Source of the DNA: Ectothiorhodospira sp. BSL-9
GTDB taxonomy: Bacteria; Pseudomonadota; Gammaproteobacteria; Ectothiorhodospirales; Ectothiorhodospiraceae
DNA length: 64,000 nt
Direction: 5' to 3'
NCBI RefSeq assembly: GCF_001632845.1
Contig: NZ_CP011994.1
Location: 3,482,001-3,546,000 of the forward strand
In this document: piece by piece, positions 22,730 to 32,018 of the stretch
Position numbering within the stretch: position 1 is the first letter of the stretch
How the letters are laid out: each line of letters opens with the position of its first letter
Translations under genes and position numbers: made by a program
The notes under the pieces: generated by a model
The model's input: the letters and a program-made list of their open reading frames with translations, nothing else
The model's database searches: none
What the model was told of the DNA's origin: nothing

Positions 22730-25700
22730 TCAGCCAATGGCCATCTGCGCCGCCTCTTCCACATCCACTGTGACCAGCCGCGACACACCCGGCTCCCGCA
22801 TGGTCACGCCAATGAGCTGATCGGCCATTTCCATGGTGGCCTTGTTGTGGGTGATGAAGATGAACTGCACACGTTCCGACATCTCCCTCACCAGGTCACA
22901 GAAACGACCCACGTTGGCCTCGTCCAGCGGCGCGTCCACTTCATCCAGCATGCAGAAGGGTGCCGGGTTAAGCTCGAAGATGGCAAATACCAGGGCCACT
23001 GCTGTGAGCGCCTTCTCACCACCGGACATCAGATGGATGGTGGACAGTCGCTTGCCAGGAGGACGCGCCAGCACCGCCACCCCGGTGGTGAGCAGATCGT
23101 CGCCGGTCATCTCCAGGTGGGCCTGGCCGCCCCCGAACAGGCGCGGAAACATCTCCTTGAGACGCACGTTCACCCGTTCAAAGGTCTCCCGGAAACGGGA
23201 CCGTGTCTCCCGGTCGATGCGCTGAATCGCATTTTCCAGGGTTTCCAGGGCCTCCACCAGATCCGCGTACTGATTGTCCAGATACTGTTTGCGCTCGCGC
23301 TGCTCCCGGTATTCGTCGATGGCCGCCAGGTTGATGGCCCCCAGGCGCTGAATACGCTGGGCCAGATCATCGGCCCGCGCCTGCCAGGCCTCCACACCGG
23401 CCTCGGCGTCCAGTTGTGCCAGCAGGGTGTCGGCTTCGAACCCGCTCTCCTGCAGTTGTTCCAGACTGGTCTGCCTTCGAACCTTAATCTCCTGCCAGGC
23501 CATGCGCAATTCATCCAGGCCCTGGCGCAGGGATTCCGCCTCCCGCTCCTGGGTGACCCGCGCCTGATCCGTCTCGCGCATCCGGGCCTCCAGGGACTGC
23601 ACCTGGGCTCGCGCCCGGGCCAGTTCGTCCTCCAGGGCCACGCGCTCGCTGACCAGGGTCTCCAGGGTGGTTTCCAGTTCCACGATGGGCTCGCCAGAGG
23701 CATCCAGGGATTCGCGCAGGGTCTCCAGGCGCAGTTCCAGTTGTGAGGCCTGGCTGCGCATGCGGGTGAGGCTCTGCTGGGTGGCATCCCGTGACGCCGT
23801 GAGGGATTGCACCTGCAGGGCCACCTGGTGAACCGCGTCGCGTCGCGTGCGAGCCTCGCTGCGTACCGCCTCCAGGCTTTGGCGCAGGGTATCCCGTTCC
23901 GCATCCAGCCCTTCCCGCTCCCGGGCCAGGGCCTCCATCTGCGAGACCGCTTCGTTGCGCTTGCGGGTGGCCTGCTGCAGGGCCTGCGCGTCGCGCTCGC
24001 GGGTCTGACGGATATCCGCCATCTCGTCGGACACGCGCTGGATGCGGGTTTCCATCTGCTCCAGACGGGTCTGGCGGTTGCTGAGCTGGGCCTGCAGGTC
24101 GGACACCGAGCGGTGGGCCCGATTGACCTCCTGCTGCAACCGATCCCGTTCACCTTCCAGTTCGCGCCGGGCCTCCCGCTGATCCTCGATCAGGGTCTGG
24201 CGGGTGTCGACGGACGCCTTGAGGGTCTCGATTTCCTCCTTGAGGCTGCGGATTTCCTTGTCGCGGGCCAGTAGCCCGGCGTGCTCGTCATGATCCCGAG
24301 CGATCCTCAGCCACCGTGGGCCCAGCCACAGGCCATCGGGTGTGATCACGGATTCGTGAGGCTCAAGACGCGGGCGCAGGGCCAGGGCGGCGTCCAGATC
24401 CGGGGCGGTACGAATGCCCCTCAGCAACGCGCTGATGGGCAGGCGCGAGGTGATCCGGTCCATCAGCAGGTCGCCCCCGGTGGCTTCGGTGGGGGCCTCT
24501 GCAGCTTCCTCGAAGACCACCAACTGCCCCTGCTCCAGGCTGCCGGTGACCTGGACCACCGCCTCCAGGTCCTTTACACAAACCGCTTCCAGGAACGGGC
24601 CGAGCACGGTCTCGACCGCCTTTTCCCAGCCGGGTGCCACATCCAGGGTCTCGCCCAGTCGCGGCACTCCGTCCAGGCCCTGGCCTTCCAGCCAGTCCAC
24701 CAGGGTCTTCGCCTCCTTGCCCAGGGCCGCCTGTTGCAGCGCCTCCAGGGAGGCCAGCCGACCGCCGTGCGCCTGCAGGCGGCGGCGCCATTCCTCCAGT
24801 TCAGCGGCCTGTGAGCGGCTCTCATCCCGATTTTCCTGAATACGGTCTGCCGTTTCCTGAAGGGTATCCTGCAGTGCCCGCTCCTGTTCCCGGGCCTGTT
24901 CCACCTCTTCGGCGACGGCATCGATCTCTGCTTGCAGCCCTTCGCTGGACAGGCCCTTGAGTTCATCGTCCAGCCGCCCATAGCGGGCGTCCAGCTGACC
25001 GATCTGGTTCTCCAGTTGCTCCAGGCGGGCGCGCTCAACCTGGGCCACCTGACTGGGCTCGGCGGCACGTCGATTGAAATCCTCCCAGCGCCCCTGCCAG
25101 TCGTTCATGGCCTGCTCGGCCTCGGAGAGGCGCTCATTGACCTCTTCCAGGGCCTCACTGCCCACTTCGTGCTCCGGTTCCAGGTCTTCCAGGGCGGCGA
25201 GTACGTCCACCAGGCGTTCTTCGTCGGCCTGGATATGACCCGTGGTCTCTGCCTGGGCCTGTTCGGCCTGCTGCAACTCACGGGACTGGCGTTCCTGCAT
25301 CTCCTTGTGATGGCGTATGGACTGCTCGGTGCCGGAGATGTCGGCGCCGAGCCGGTAGTAGCGCCCCTGCACCTGGTTGAGGGTCTCGTTGGCCTCGTGC
25401 AGGGCCTGGCGATCGCGTTCCAGGGCGGTTTCCTGCTGGCGCTGCGAGGCCACCACCTCTTCCAGACGGGTTTCCTGGATGCGCAGGGTCTGTTCACGCC
25501 GTTGGGCCTCCTGGTCCAGATCCCGCAGGCGCAGGGCCAGCAGTTCGGCCTTGACCCGACGTTCTTCGTCGCGCAGGGATTTGTACTTCTCGGCCGTCTC
25601 GGCCTGGCGCTGCAGGTGCTTGAGGTGTTTTTCCACCTCGTCGCGCACGTCCTGCAGGCGTTCCAGGTTCTCGCGGGTGTGCCGGATGCGGGTTTCGGTC

Positions 25701-26236
25701 TCCCGGCGGCGTTCCTTGTATTTGGAGATCCCGGCGGCCTCTTCCAGGTAGACGCGCAGTTCCTCGGGCTTGGCCTCGATGAGGCGGGAGATCATGCCCT
25801 GTTCAATGATGGCGTAACTGCGCGGACCCAGGCCGGTTCCCAGGAAGATGTCGGTGATGTCCCGGCGGCGGCAGCGGGTGCCGTTGAGGAAATACTGGGA
25901 TTGCCCATCGCGGCTCACGCGACGCTTGATGGCGATCTCGTTGTATTGGGCGTACTGGCCGCCCAGACCACCGTCGCTGTTGTCGAAGATCAGTTCGATG
26001 GAGGCCTGGCCCACGGGCTTGCGGGAGGAGGAGCCGTTGAAGATGACGTCTTCCATGGAATCGCCACGCAGGTACTTGGCGGAGGATTCGCCCATCACCC
26101 AGCGCACGGCGTCGATGGTGTTGGACTTGCCGCAGCCATTGGGGCCCACCACGCCCACCCGGTTACTGGGGAAGGGAATGGTGGTGGGGTCCACGAAGGA
26201 CTTGAACCCGGCGAGCTTGATCTTGCTCAAACGCAT
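22730..26236 (-). CDS. smc: Chromosome partition protein SMC
   Basis: 1168 residues. Head ATPase halves at both ends: Walker A GPNGCGKSNTIDAVRW (31-46), the QYFLNGTRCRRRDITDIFLG region, and at the C-terminus the signature LMSGGEKALTAVALVFAIF with Walker B CMLDEVDAPLDEAN. Between them are two long coiled coils rich in Glu, Arg and Gln and a hinge near residues 500-650. It organises and segregates DNA with ScpAB. Full family length with no break. Confidence 0.98.
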   Translation of the reverse strand: MRLSKIKLAGFKSFVDPTTIPFPSNRVGVVGPNGCGKSNTIDAVRWVMGESSAKYLRGDSMEDVIFNGSSSRKPVGQASIELIFDNSDGGLGGQYAQYNEIAIKRRVSRDGQSQYFLNGTRCRRRDITDIFLGTGLGPRSYAIIEQGMISRLIEAKPEELRVYLEEAAGISKYKERRRETETRIRHTRENLERLQDVRDEVEKHLKHLQRQAETAEKYKSLRDEERRVKAELLALRLRDLDQEAQRREQTLRIQETRLEEVVASQRQQETALERDRQALHEANETLNQVQGRYYRLGADISGTEQSIRHHKEMQERQSRELQQAEQAQAETTGHIQADEERLVDVLAALEDLEPEHEVGSEALEEVNERLSEAEQAMNDWQGRWEDFNRRAAEPSQVAQVERARLEQLENQIGQLDARYGRLDDELKGLSSEGLQAEIDAVAEEVEQAREQERALQDTLQETADRIQENRDESRSQAAELEEWRRRLQAHGGRLASLEALQQAALGKEAKTLVDWLEGQGLDGVPRLGETLDVAPGWEKAVETVLGPFLEAVCVKDLEAVVQVTGSLEQGQLVVFEEAAEAPTEATGGDLLMDRITSRLPISALLRGIRTAPDLDAALALRPRLEPHESVITPDGLWLGPRWLRIARDHDEHAGLLARDKEIRSLKEEIETLKASVDTRQTLIEDQREARRELEGERDRLQQEVNRAHRSVSDLQAQLSNRQTRLEQMETRIQRVSDEMADIRQTRERDAQALQQATRKRNEAVSQMEALAREREGLDAERDTLRQSLEAVRSEARTRRDAVHQVALQVQSLTASRDATQQSLTRMRSQASQLELRLETLRESLDASGEPIVELETTLETLVSERVALEDELARARAQVQSLEARMRETDQARVTQEREAESLRQGLDELRMAWQEIKVRRQTSLEQLQESGFEADTLLAQLDAEAGVEAWQARADDLAQRIQRLGAINLAAIDEYREQRERKQYLDNQYADLVEALETLENAIQRIDRETRSRFRETFERVNVRLKEMFPRLFGGGQAHLEMTGDDLLTTGVAVLARPPGKRLSTIHLMSGGEKALTAVALVFAIFELNPAPFCMLDEVDAPLDEANVGRFCDLVREMSERVQFIFITHNKATMEMADQLIGVTMREPGVSRLVTVDVEEAAQMAIG

Positions 26237-26347
26237 GATGGACTGCCGAATCCAGAAGAAAACGCTAAACTATACGGCTTGTAACCCATGAACCCTCGAT
26301 TCTCGCGGTGGCGCCCGGCGCGCCGCGATCAGACTGGATTGATACTG

Positions 26348-26737
26348 ATGACCACCCAGCCCAGTAAGCAACTGGAAACCTTTGAAAACCCCAATAAAGC
26401 GCGTGATTATACCATTCGTATCCAGGTGCCGGAGTTCACTTGTCTGTGCCCCAAGACGGGTCAGCCGGACTTCGCCGAGCTGCGACTGGAGTATGTGCCC
26501 GATGAGCGCTGTGTGGAACTGAAGTCACTCAAGCTGTATGTGTGGTCTTTCCGCGACGAGGGTGCCTTCCACGAGGCGGTGACCAACCGCATCCTGGAGG
26601 ATCTGGTCAAGGCGACCCAGCCACGTTTCATGCGGCTGACGGCGGAGTTCAATGTGCGCGGAGGGGTGTACACCACGGTGGTGGTGGAGCACCGGGATCC
26701 GCAGTGGGTGGCGCCTGAGGAGGTGAAACTGCCTTGA
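26348..26737 (+). CDS. queF: NADPH-dependent 7-cyano-7-deazaguanine reductase QueF
   Basis: 129 residues from the ATG at 26348, the short type I form. Reduces preQ0 to preQ1 in queuosine synthesis. Seen: the catalytic cysteine region [20 protein letters not shown] and the family motif [20 protein letters not shown], and the late [17 protein letters not shown]. An in-frame upstream ATG at 26288 gives a poor N-terminus and is not preferred. It diverges from smc. Confidence 0.96.
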   Translation: MTTQPSKQLETFENPNKARDYTIRIQVPEFTCLCPKTGQPDFAELRLEYVPDERCVELKSLKLYVWSFRDEGAFHEAVTNRILEDLVKATQPRFMRLTAEFNVRGGVYTTVVVEHRDPQWVAPEEVKLP

Positions 26738-26961
26738 GCTTGGGGCTGGCAGTGCCCGGGGGCTGCGTTGGGGCGGCATCTTTCCGGGGGCTGCCGGGTT
26801 GTGCCCGGGTTTGATATCGCGGCCGGCACTCCCAGGGCTTGACCTTGGGGCCAGCAGATTCCCGGGGACGCCGTAAGGAACCCACCCCCGGGAATCTGCA
26901 CCGAGCTTGAGTGGCTTCGCCGTTACTAAAACCCCTCTCTCCCCAACCCGAACATCTCACC
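26738..26961. other. 224-base intergenic region with a 14-base-arm hairpin
   Basis: Between queF and the kinase gene. It holds one clear structure: perfect arms GCAGATTCCCGGGG (26854-26867) and CCCCGGGAATCTGC (26886-26899) around an 18-base loop, without a T-run. The sequence before it repeats CCGGG/GGGGCTG motifs. No gene is supported. The hairpin may be a terminator for queF or a repeat element. Confidence 0.6.
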
Positions 26962-28245
26962 ATGCCATATCCCTCCTGTCACCTGGGCATCGACATGGGC
27001 ACCTCCGGATGTCGCGCGGCTGCCGTGGCACCCGATGGGGCACTCATCACCAGCCACGCCGTGGCGGTTGAAGCCCCGCTGCGCAACGGCCCGGCCGTGG
27101 AACAGGACCCTGCCCTTTGGTGGACCGCCCTGCAGGAGGTACTGACCCAACTCGCTTCCACCCTGCCCTGCCCGCCCCGCACCCTGGCCATTGACGGCAC
27201 CTCAGCCACATTGCTGCTGACAGACACCGAAGGCAAACCCCTCGGGCCGGCGCTCATGTACAACGACGCCCGGGCACGGATGCAGGCTGATCGCATCGCC
27301 GCGGTGGCACCCAGTGACAGCGGCGCCCATGGAGCCAGTTCCAGCCTGGCCAAGCTGCTTTGGTGGCTGGAACATCACCCGGACCAGGCCGGGCGCGCCG
27401 CTCATGCCCTGCACCAAGCGGACTGGCTGGCGGGATGCCTGACCGGCCGCTTCGGTGACAGCGATGAGAACAATTGCCTGAAACTGGGCCATGACCCCGT
27501 TGAACGCCGTTGGCCGCAATGGCTGAACAGGCTGCACTTACCGGAACACCTTCTCCCCCGAGTCTCACCGCCAGGCACACCGCTGGCGCACATTCGGCCC
27601 GATCTGGCCCGGCAACTGGGGTTGCCCCCTGACCTCCGGATCATCGCCGGCACCACCGACAGCGTTGCCGCCTTCCTGGCCACTGGCGCCGATCGCCCTG
27701 GCGAGGCGGTTACCTCCCTGGGCAGCACCCTGGCCATCAAGCTGCTGTCTGATCATCCCATCTTTGCCCCGCAATACGGCATCTACAGCCATCGTCTGCA
27801 CGACCGCTGGCTGGTGGGCGGGGCCTCCAACAGCGGCGGGGCGGTGCTGCGTCAGCATTTCAGCGATGAACAGATGGCCGACATGGCCCCGCGACTGAGG
27901 CCCGAGGAACCCACCGGTCTCGATTACTACCCGCTGTCTGGTGTGGGGGAACGTTTTCCCGTCTGCGACCCGACCATGGCGCCCAGGGTCTCGCCCCGTC
28001 CGGAGGGTGATGTGGTGTTCTTTCAGGGATTGCTGGAAGGGATCGCGGCCATCGAGGCTCAGGGGTATGCGTTGTTGAGGGAACTGGGGGCACCCGCGCT
28101 GACCTCCATCCGCAGCGTGGGTGGCGGCGCGCGGAATCCGGCCTGGACCCGAATTCGGGAGATCCGGTGTGGTGTACCCATGGTGGCGGCCCGGGAGACG
28201 GAGGCGGCGTATGGGGTGGCGTTGTTGGGGGTTGGCTGGGGATGA
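26962..28245 (+). CDS. FGGY-family carbohydrate kinase, D-ribulose kinase (SePSK) like
   Basis: 427 residues from the ATG at 26962. Actin-like ATPase fold. Seen: the N-terminal LGIDMGTSGCRAAAV with the putative catalytic Asp, LAIDGTSATLLLTD, a mid-protein IAGTTDSVAAFLATGA, VTSLGSTLAIKLLS, the phrase GLDYYPLSGVGERFP and GGGARNPAW. By length and recalled sequence it resembles the short FGGY kinase of Synechococcus elongatus (SePSK) and its plant homologue, which act on D-ribulose, rather than 500-residue xylulokinases. Substrate is inferred. It stands alone between queF and a convergent ABC gene, so context adds nothing. Confidence 0.8.
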   Translation: MPYPSCHLGIDMGTSGCRAAAVAPDGALITSHAVAVEAPLRNGPAVEQDPALWWTALQEVLTQLASTLPCPPRTLAIDGTSATLLLTDTEGKPLGPALMYNDARARMQADRIAAVAPSDSGAHGASSSLAKLLWWLEHHPDQAGRAAHALHQADWLAGCLTGRFGDSDENNCLKLGHDPVERRWPQWLNRLHLPEHLLPRVSPPGTPLAHIRPDLARQLGLPPDLRIIAGTTDSVAAFLATGADRPGEAVTSLGSTLAIKLLSDHPIFAPQYGIYSHRLHDRWLVGGASNSGGAVLRQHFSDEQMADMAPRLRPEEPTGLDYYPLSGVGERFPVCDPTMAPRVSPRPEGDVVFFQGLLEGIAAIEAQGYALLRELGAPALTSIRSVGGGARNPAWTRIREIRCGVPMVAARETEAAYGVALLGVGWG

Positions 28246-28286
28246 GGGGAAAGGAGCCCTAAGCCCGCCAATCCCGAGACCGCAGG

Positions 28287-30071
28287 TTAGCCCTCTCCCC
28301 GCTGCTGACGCCGCCACAACGCCGCATAGGAACCCTCCGCCGCCAGCAACGCATCATGCGTACCCTGCTCCACCACACGACCATGCTCCAGCACCAGGAT
28401 GGTGTCCGCGTCCTCCACCGTGGACAGCCGGTGCGCGATGGCCAAGGTGGTGCGCTCGCGGGCGATCTCCCGCAGGGCCCCCAGGATAGCCTGCTCCGAG
28501 TGGGAATCCAGGGAGGATGTGGCCTCGTCCAGCACCAGAATGGGTGGATCCTTGAGGATCACCCGGGCAATGGCGATACGCTGCTTCTCACCACCCGACA
28601 GCTTCAGCCCGCGCTCGCCCACCACCGTATCGTACCCCTCCGGCAAACGCTGGATGAACGCCTCCAGATGCGCCAACCGGGCCGCCCGGTGAACCTCCTC
28701 CGGGGTCGCATCCGGGCGCCCATAGGCGATGTTGTAATAGATGGTATCGTTGAACAGGACCGTATCCTGAGGCACCACCCCGATGGCCGCTCGCAGACTG
28801 TCCTGGGTGACCTCGCGGATATCCTGACCGTGGATGGTGATGCGCCCCCTGTCCACATCGTAAAAACGGAACAACAGCCGCGCGATGGTCGACTTGCCCG
28901 CCCCACTGCTGCCCACCAGGGCCAACTTGTGGCCCGCCGGCACCCGGAAGCTCACCTCATGCAGGATCTGCCGGTCCGCCCCGTAACCGAAACTCACCCC
29001 CCCAAAGGCCACCTCGCCCCCATCCGGCACCAACGGCCGGGCATCCGGGCGATCCACCACCTGCGCTGGCTGATCCATGAGCCGGAACACCCGCTCGATA
29101 TTGATCAGGGACTCGCGGATCTCCCGGTACACGAAACCCAGGAAATTCAGGGGAATGAACAACTGGATCATGTAGGCATTCACCATCACCAGATCACCGA
29201 TGGTCATGCTGCCATCGGCCACCTGAGTGGCCGCCATCACCATCATCACCGTGATCGCCCCCGCGATGATGAAGGCCTGCCCCGAATTCAGGGCCGCCAG
29301 GGAGAGGCGATTGTTCATCCGCGCCGTCTCCCAGGCCTCCAGGTCCGTGTCGTAACGGCGGGCCTCGTAACCCTCGTTGCCGAAATACTTCACCGTCTCG
29401 AAGTTGAGCAGACTGTCCACCGCCCGGGTGTTGGAGCGGTTGTCCATCTGGTTGGCCTGGCGCACGAAACGGTTGCGCCATTCGGTCACCACCACCGAGA
29501 AGGCGATATAGATGGCCACCGCCACCACCACGGTGACCGCGAAACCAGGGCTCAGGAACACGAACAGGATCACCGCCACCATGGCGATCTCCAGCAGGGT
29601 GGGCAGGATGTTGAACAGGGTGAAACGCAGCAGGAAGCTGATGCCGGTGGTGCCACGCTCGATGTCCCGGGCCAGCCCACCCGTGCGGCGGGACAGGTGA
29701 AACCCCAGATCCATGCGGTGCAGATGCTCGAATACCCGCAGCGACACCCGGCGCATGGCCCGCTCCGCCACCCGCGCGAACACGGCGTCCCGCAGCTCCG
29801 AAAAGAACACCGACCCGAAGCGCAGCAGACCGTAGGCCACCAGCAGGGCCACCGGCACCACCATCACCGCTGTCCCGGGGGATGACTCGAAATGATCGAC
29901 GATATACTTCAGGGCCACCGGAACCGCCACATTGGCCAGCTTGGCCAGGGTGAGCAGGACCAGGGCCAGGATCACCCGCCCCCTGAACTCCATCAGATAG
30001 GGGATCAGACTGAGCAGGATCCGCCAGTTCACGCGCTGATCCGAATAGGCGTAATCGGAACGGTATCTCAC
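28287..30071 (-). CDS. Atm1-type ABC exporter (fused membrane and ATPase domains)
   Basis: 594 residues, starting with GTG at 30069-30071. Six-helix type 1 exporter domain (about 20-310; note HRMDLGFHLSRRTGGLARDI and ERGTTGISFLLRF, typical of the Atm1/HMT family), then an ATPase domain with Walker A LVGSSGAGKSTIARLLF, Q loop GVVPQDTVLF, signature LSGGEKQRIAIARVI and Walker B ILVLDEATSS. Atm1 proteins export glutathione-derived sulfur or metal conjugates in mitochondria; bacterial versions are linked to metal tolerance. It works as a homodimer. Substrate unknown. Confidence 0.9.
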   Translation of the reverse strand: MRYRSDYAYSDQRVNWRILLSLIPYLMEFRGRVILALVLLTLAKLANVAVPVALKYIVDHFESSPGTAVMVVPVALLVAYGLLRFGSVFFSELRDAVFARVAERAMRRVSLRVFEHLHRMDLGFHLSRRTGGLARDIERGTTGISFLLRFTLFNILPTLLEIAMVAVILFVFLSPGFAVTVVVAVAIYIAFSVVVTEWRNRFVRQANQMDNRSNTRAVDSLLNFETVKYFGNEGYEARRYDTDLEAWETARMNNRLSLAALNSGQAFIIAGAITVMMVMAATQVADGSMTIGDLVMVNAYMIQLFIPLNFLGFVYREIRESLINIERVFRLMDQPAQVVDRPDARPLVPDGGEVAFGGVSFGYGADRQILHEVSFRVPAGHKLALVGSSGAGKSTIARLLFRFYDVDRGRITIHGQDIREVTQDSLRAAIGVVPQDTVLFNDTIYYNIAYGRPDATPEEVHRAARLAHLEAFIQRLPEGYDTVVGERGLKLSGGEKQRIAIARVILKDPPILVLDEATSSLDSHSEQAILGALREIARERTTLAIAHRLSTVEDADTILVLEHGRVVEQGTHDALLAAEGSYAALWRRQQRGEG

Positions 30072-30097
30072 AGGGTCAACAGCGACTTCAGGCTCAT
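30068..30097 (-). other. Possible 9-codon leader ORF overlapping the ABC start
   Basis: An ATG at 30095-30097, with GAGGTG about seven bases upstream, opens a frame encoding MSLKSLLTL whose TGA overlaps the GTG start of the ABC exporter (GTGA). The exporter's own ribosome site is weak, so its translation could be coupled to this leader. No sequence comparison supports it. Confidence 0.3.
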
Positions 30098-30343
30098 GGA
30101 GGGCACCTCATGTGACCCCGCGCCGCGAGGCCTTCAGCACTTTTGAATAGATACTTATAAGGAAAAACCGTAAAGCGTGTCAGGAAGCGAACCTCAGGGC
30201 AATAGCCAGAGACCTTGATTCCTCGGCGCCCACGTGCCTTTTATCAATGAAATACTCAAAATGGCCTCTACGGCTGTTGTTTTAACCCACACATCTCAAT
30301 AGTCTGTCTCAAACCTCCCCCCTTTCCCCACAGGTAGATCTGC
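30072..30343. other. 272-base divergent intergenic region (ABC exporter / pckA)
   Basis: Visibly more AT-rich than its surroundings around 30140-30300. It must hold the promoters of both genes, but I could not assign a convincing -35/-10 pair. The pckA ATG has an AGG ribosome site about ten bases upstream. The region also contains the putative leader ORF at 30068-30097. Confidence 0.5.
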
Positions 30344-31936
30344 ATGACCTTCAGCCTGAATCAGCATGGCATCAGCGTGGCGAAAGTGCTGCGCAACCCC
30401 TCCCCCGCCGTCCTCTACGAAGAGGCCCTCGCCCACGAACACGGCACCGCCATCTCCTCCACGGGCGCCCTGATCGCCCGCTCCGGCGACAAGACCGGTC
30501 GCAGCCCCAAGGACAAGCGGGTCGTCTCCCACGATCATATCAATGATGACGTCTGGTGGGGGTCGGTCAACGTGGGTCTGGAAGCGGCCAGCTTTGATGC
30601 CCTGCGCACCCAGGCGGTGGATCACCTGAACACCTGCTCGCGCCTGTATGTCATTGATGGCTTCGCCGGCTGGGACCCACGCTACCGGGTGCGCATTCGT
30701 GTGATCTGCGAACGGGCCTATCATGCCCTGTTCATGCGCAACATGCTGATCCGCCCGAGCCAGGAAGAACTGGAGAATTTCGGCGAGCCCGATTACGTCA
30801 TCTACAACGCTGGCCGCGCATCGGCGGATACCAGCATCCTGGGCGTGAAAAACCCCACCAGCGTCAGCCTGTGCTTTGCCCGGGGCGAGTTCGTCATTCT
30901 GGGCACCGAATACGCCGGGGAGATGAAGAAGGGCGTGTTCACCATCATGAACTACATCATGCCCAAGCAGGATGTGCTGTCCATGCACTGTTCCGCCAAC
31001 GAAGGCAAGGAAGGTGATGTTTCCATCTTCTTCGGCCTCTCGGGCACGGGCAAGACCACCCTTTCCGCCGATCCGGATCGCTATCTCATCGGCGACGACG
31101 AGCACTGCTGGTCCGACCAGGGCGTGTTCAACATCGAGGGTGGCTGCTACGCCAAGGCCATCAATCTGGACCCCAAGGCCGAACCCGAGATCTTCAACGC
31201 CATCCGCTTTGGCGCCGTACTGGAGAATGTGGTCTACGACAAGGACACCCGCGAGGTGAATTACGAGGATAGCTCCCTCACGGAGAACACCCGCTGCTCC
31301 TACCCGGTGGAATTCATCCCCAACACCAAGATCCCCTGCACCGGTGGACATCCGCGCAATCTGGTGTTTCTCACCTGTGATGCCTTCAGCGTGCTGCCGC
31401 CGGTCAGCCGCCTCACCCCTGCCCAGGCCATGTACCACTTCATCAGTGGTTACACCGCCAAGGTCGCCGGTACGGAAGTGGGCGTGACCGAGCCCGAGGC
31501 CACCTTCTCCGCCTGCTTCGGAGCGCCCTTCCTGGTCTGGCACCCCACCCGCTATGCCGAACTGCTGGCGGAGCGCATCCGTGAGCATGATGTGCGCGTC
31601 TGGCTGGTGAACACCGGCTGGAGCGGCGGCCCCTATGGCGTGGGCAAGCGCATGAGCATCGCCCACACCCGCGCCATCATCGATGCCATCCACGATGGCT
31701 CGCTGGAAAAGTCGGAAACGGTGAAGGACCCCATCTTCGGCGTGCAGATTCCGGCCACCTGCCCCAACGTGCCCGACGAGGTGCTGATCCCGTCCAACAC
31801 CTGGGAAGACAAGCAGGCCTATCAGGACACGGCGGCGAAACTGGCCATGCTGTTCCACAACAACTTCAGAACGTATGAGGACCAGGCCAGCGAGGAGATT
31901 CGCCAGGCAGCACCGCGGGTGCCGGAAAGCGCGTAA
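30344..31936 (+). CDS. pckA: Phosphoenolpyruvate carboxykinase (ATP)
   Basis: 530 residues. Converts oxaloacetate and ATP to phosphoenolpyruvate, CO2 and ADP. Seen: RSPKDKRVV, the kinase-1a P-loop FGLSGTGKTTLSADP, the kinase-2 metal site LIGDDEHCW, FNIEGGCYAKAINL and NTGWSGGPYGVGKRM. The P-loop and length show the ATP-dependent class rather than the GTP class. In a phototroph it may serve gluconeogenesis or anaplerosis. Single gene flanked by an intergenic palindrome. Confidence 0.98.
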   Translation: MTFSLNQHGISVAKVLRNPSPAVLYEEALAHEHGTAISSTGALIARSGDKTGRSPKDKRVVSHDHINDDVWWGSVNVGLEAASFDALRTQAVDHLNTCSRLYVIDGFAGWDPRYRVRIRVICERAYHALFMRNMLIRPSQEELENFGEPDYVIYNAGRASADTSILGVKNPTSVSLCFARGEFVILGTEYAGEMKKGVFTIMNYIMPKQDVLSMHCSANEGKEGDVSIFFGLSGTGKTTLSADPDRYLIGDDEHCWSDQGVFNIEGGCYAKAINLDPKAEPEIFNAIRFGAVLENVVYDKDTREVNYEDSSLTENTRCSYPVEFIPNTKIPCTGGHPRNLVFLTCDAFSVLPPVSRLTPAQAMYHFISGYTAKVAGTEVGVTEPEATFSACFGAPFLVWHPTRYAELLAERIREHDVRVWLVNTGWSGGPYGVGKRMSIAHTRAIIDAIHDGSLEKSETVKDPIFGVQIPATCPNVPDEVLIPSNTWEDKQAYQDTAAKLAMLFHNNFRTYEDQASEEIRQAAPRVPESA

Positions 31937-31941
31937 GGGAC

Positions 31942-32011
31942 AAATGGGGACGGATACCTTTTTAGGGGACGGATTTTAATCCGTCCCCTAAAAAGGTATC
32001 CGTCCCCATTT
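31942..32011. repeat. 70-base near-perfect palindrome, two GGGGACGGAT boxes per arm
   Basis: Thirty-four-base arms (31942-31975 and 31978-32011) pair without mismatch around a TT loop, filling the gap between the convergent pckA and hydrolase genes. Each arm carries GGGGACGGAT twice, separated by ACCTTTTTA. The inner core matches the palindrome at 11557-11596. It likely acts as a bidirectional terminator and belongs to the same repeat family. Confidence 0.9.
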
Positions 32012-32018
32012 ATTGTTT

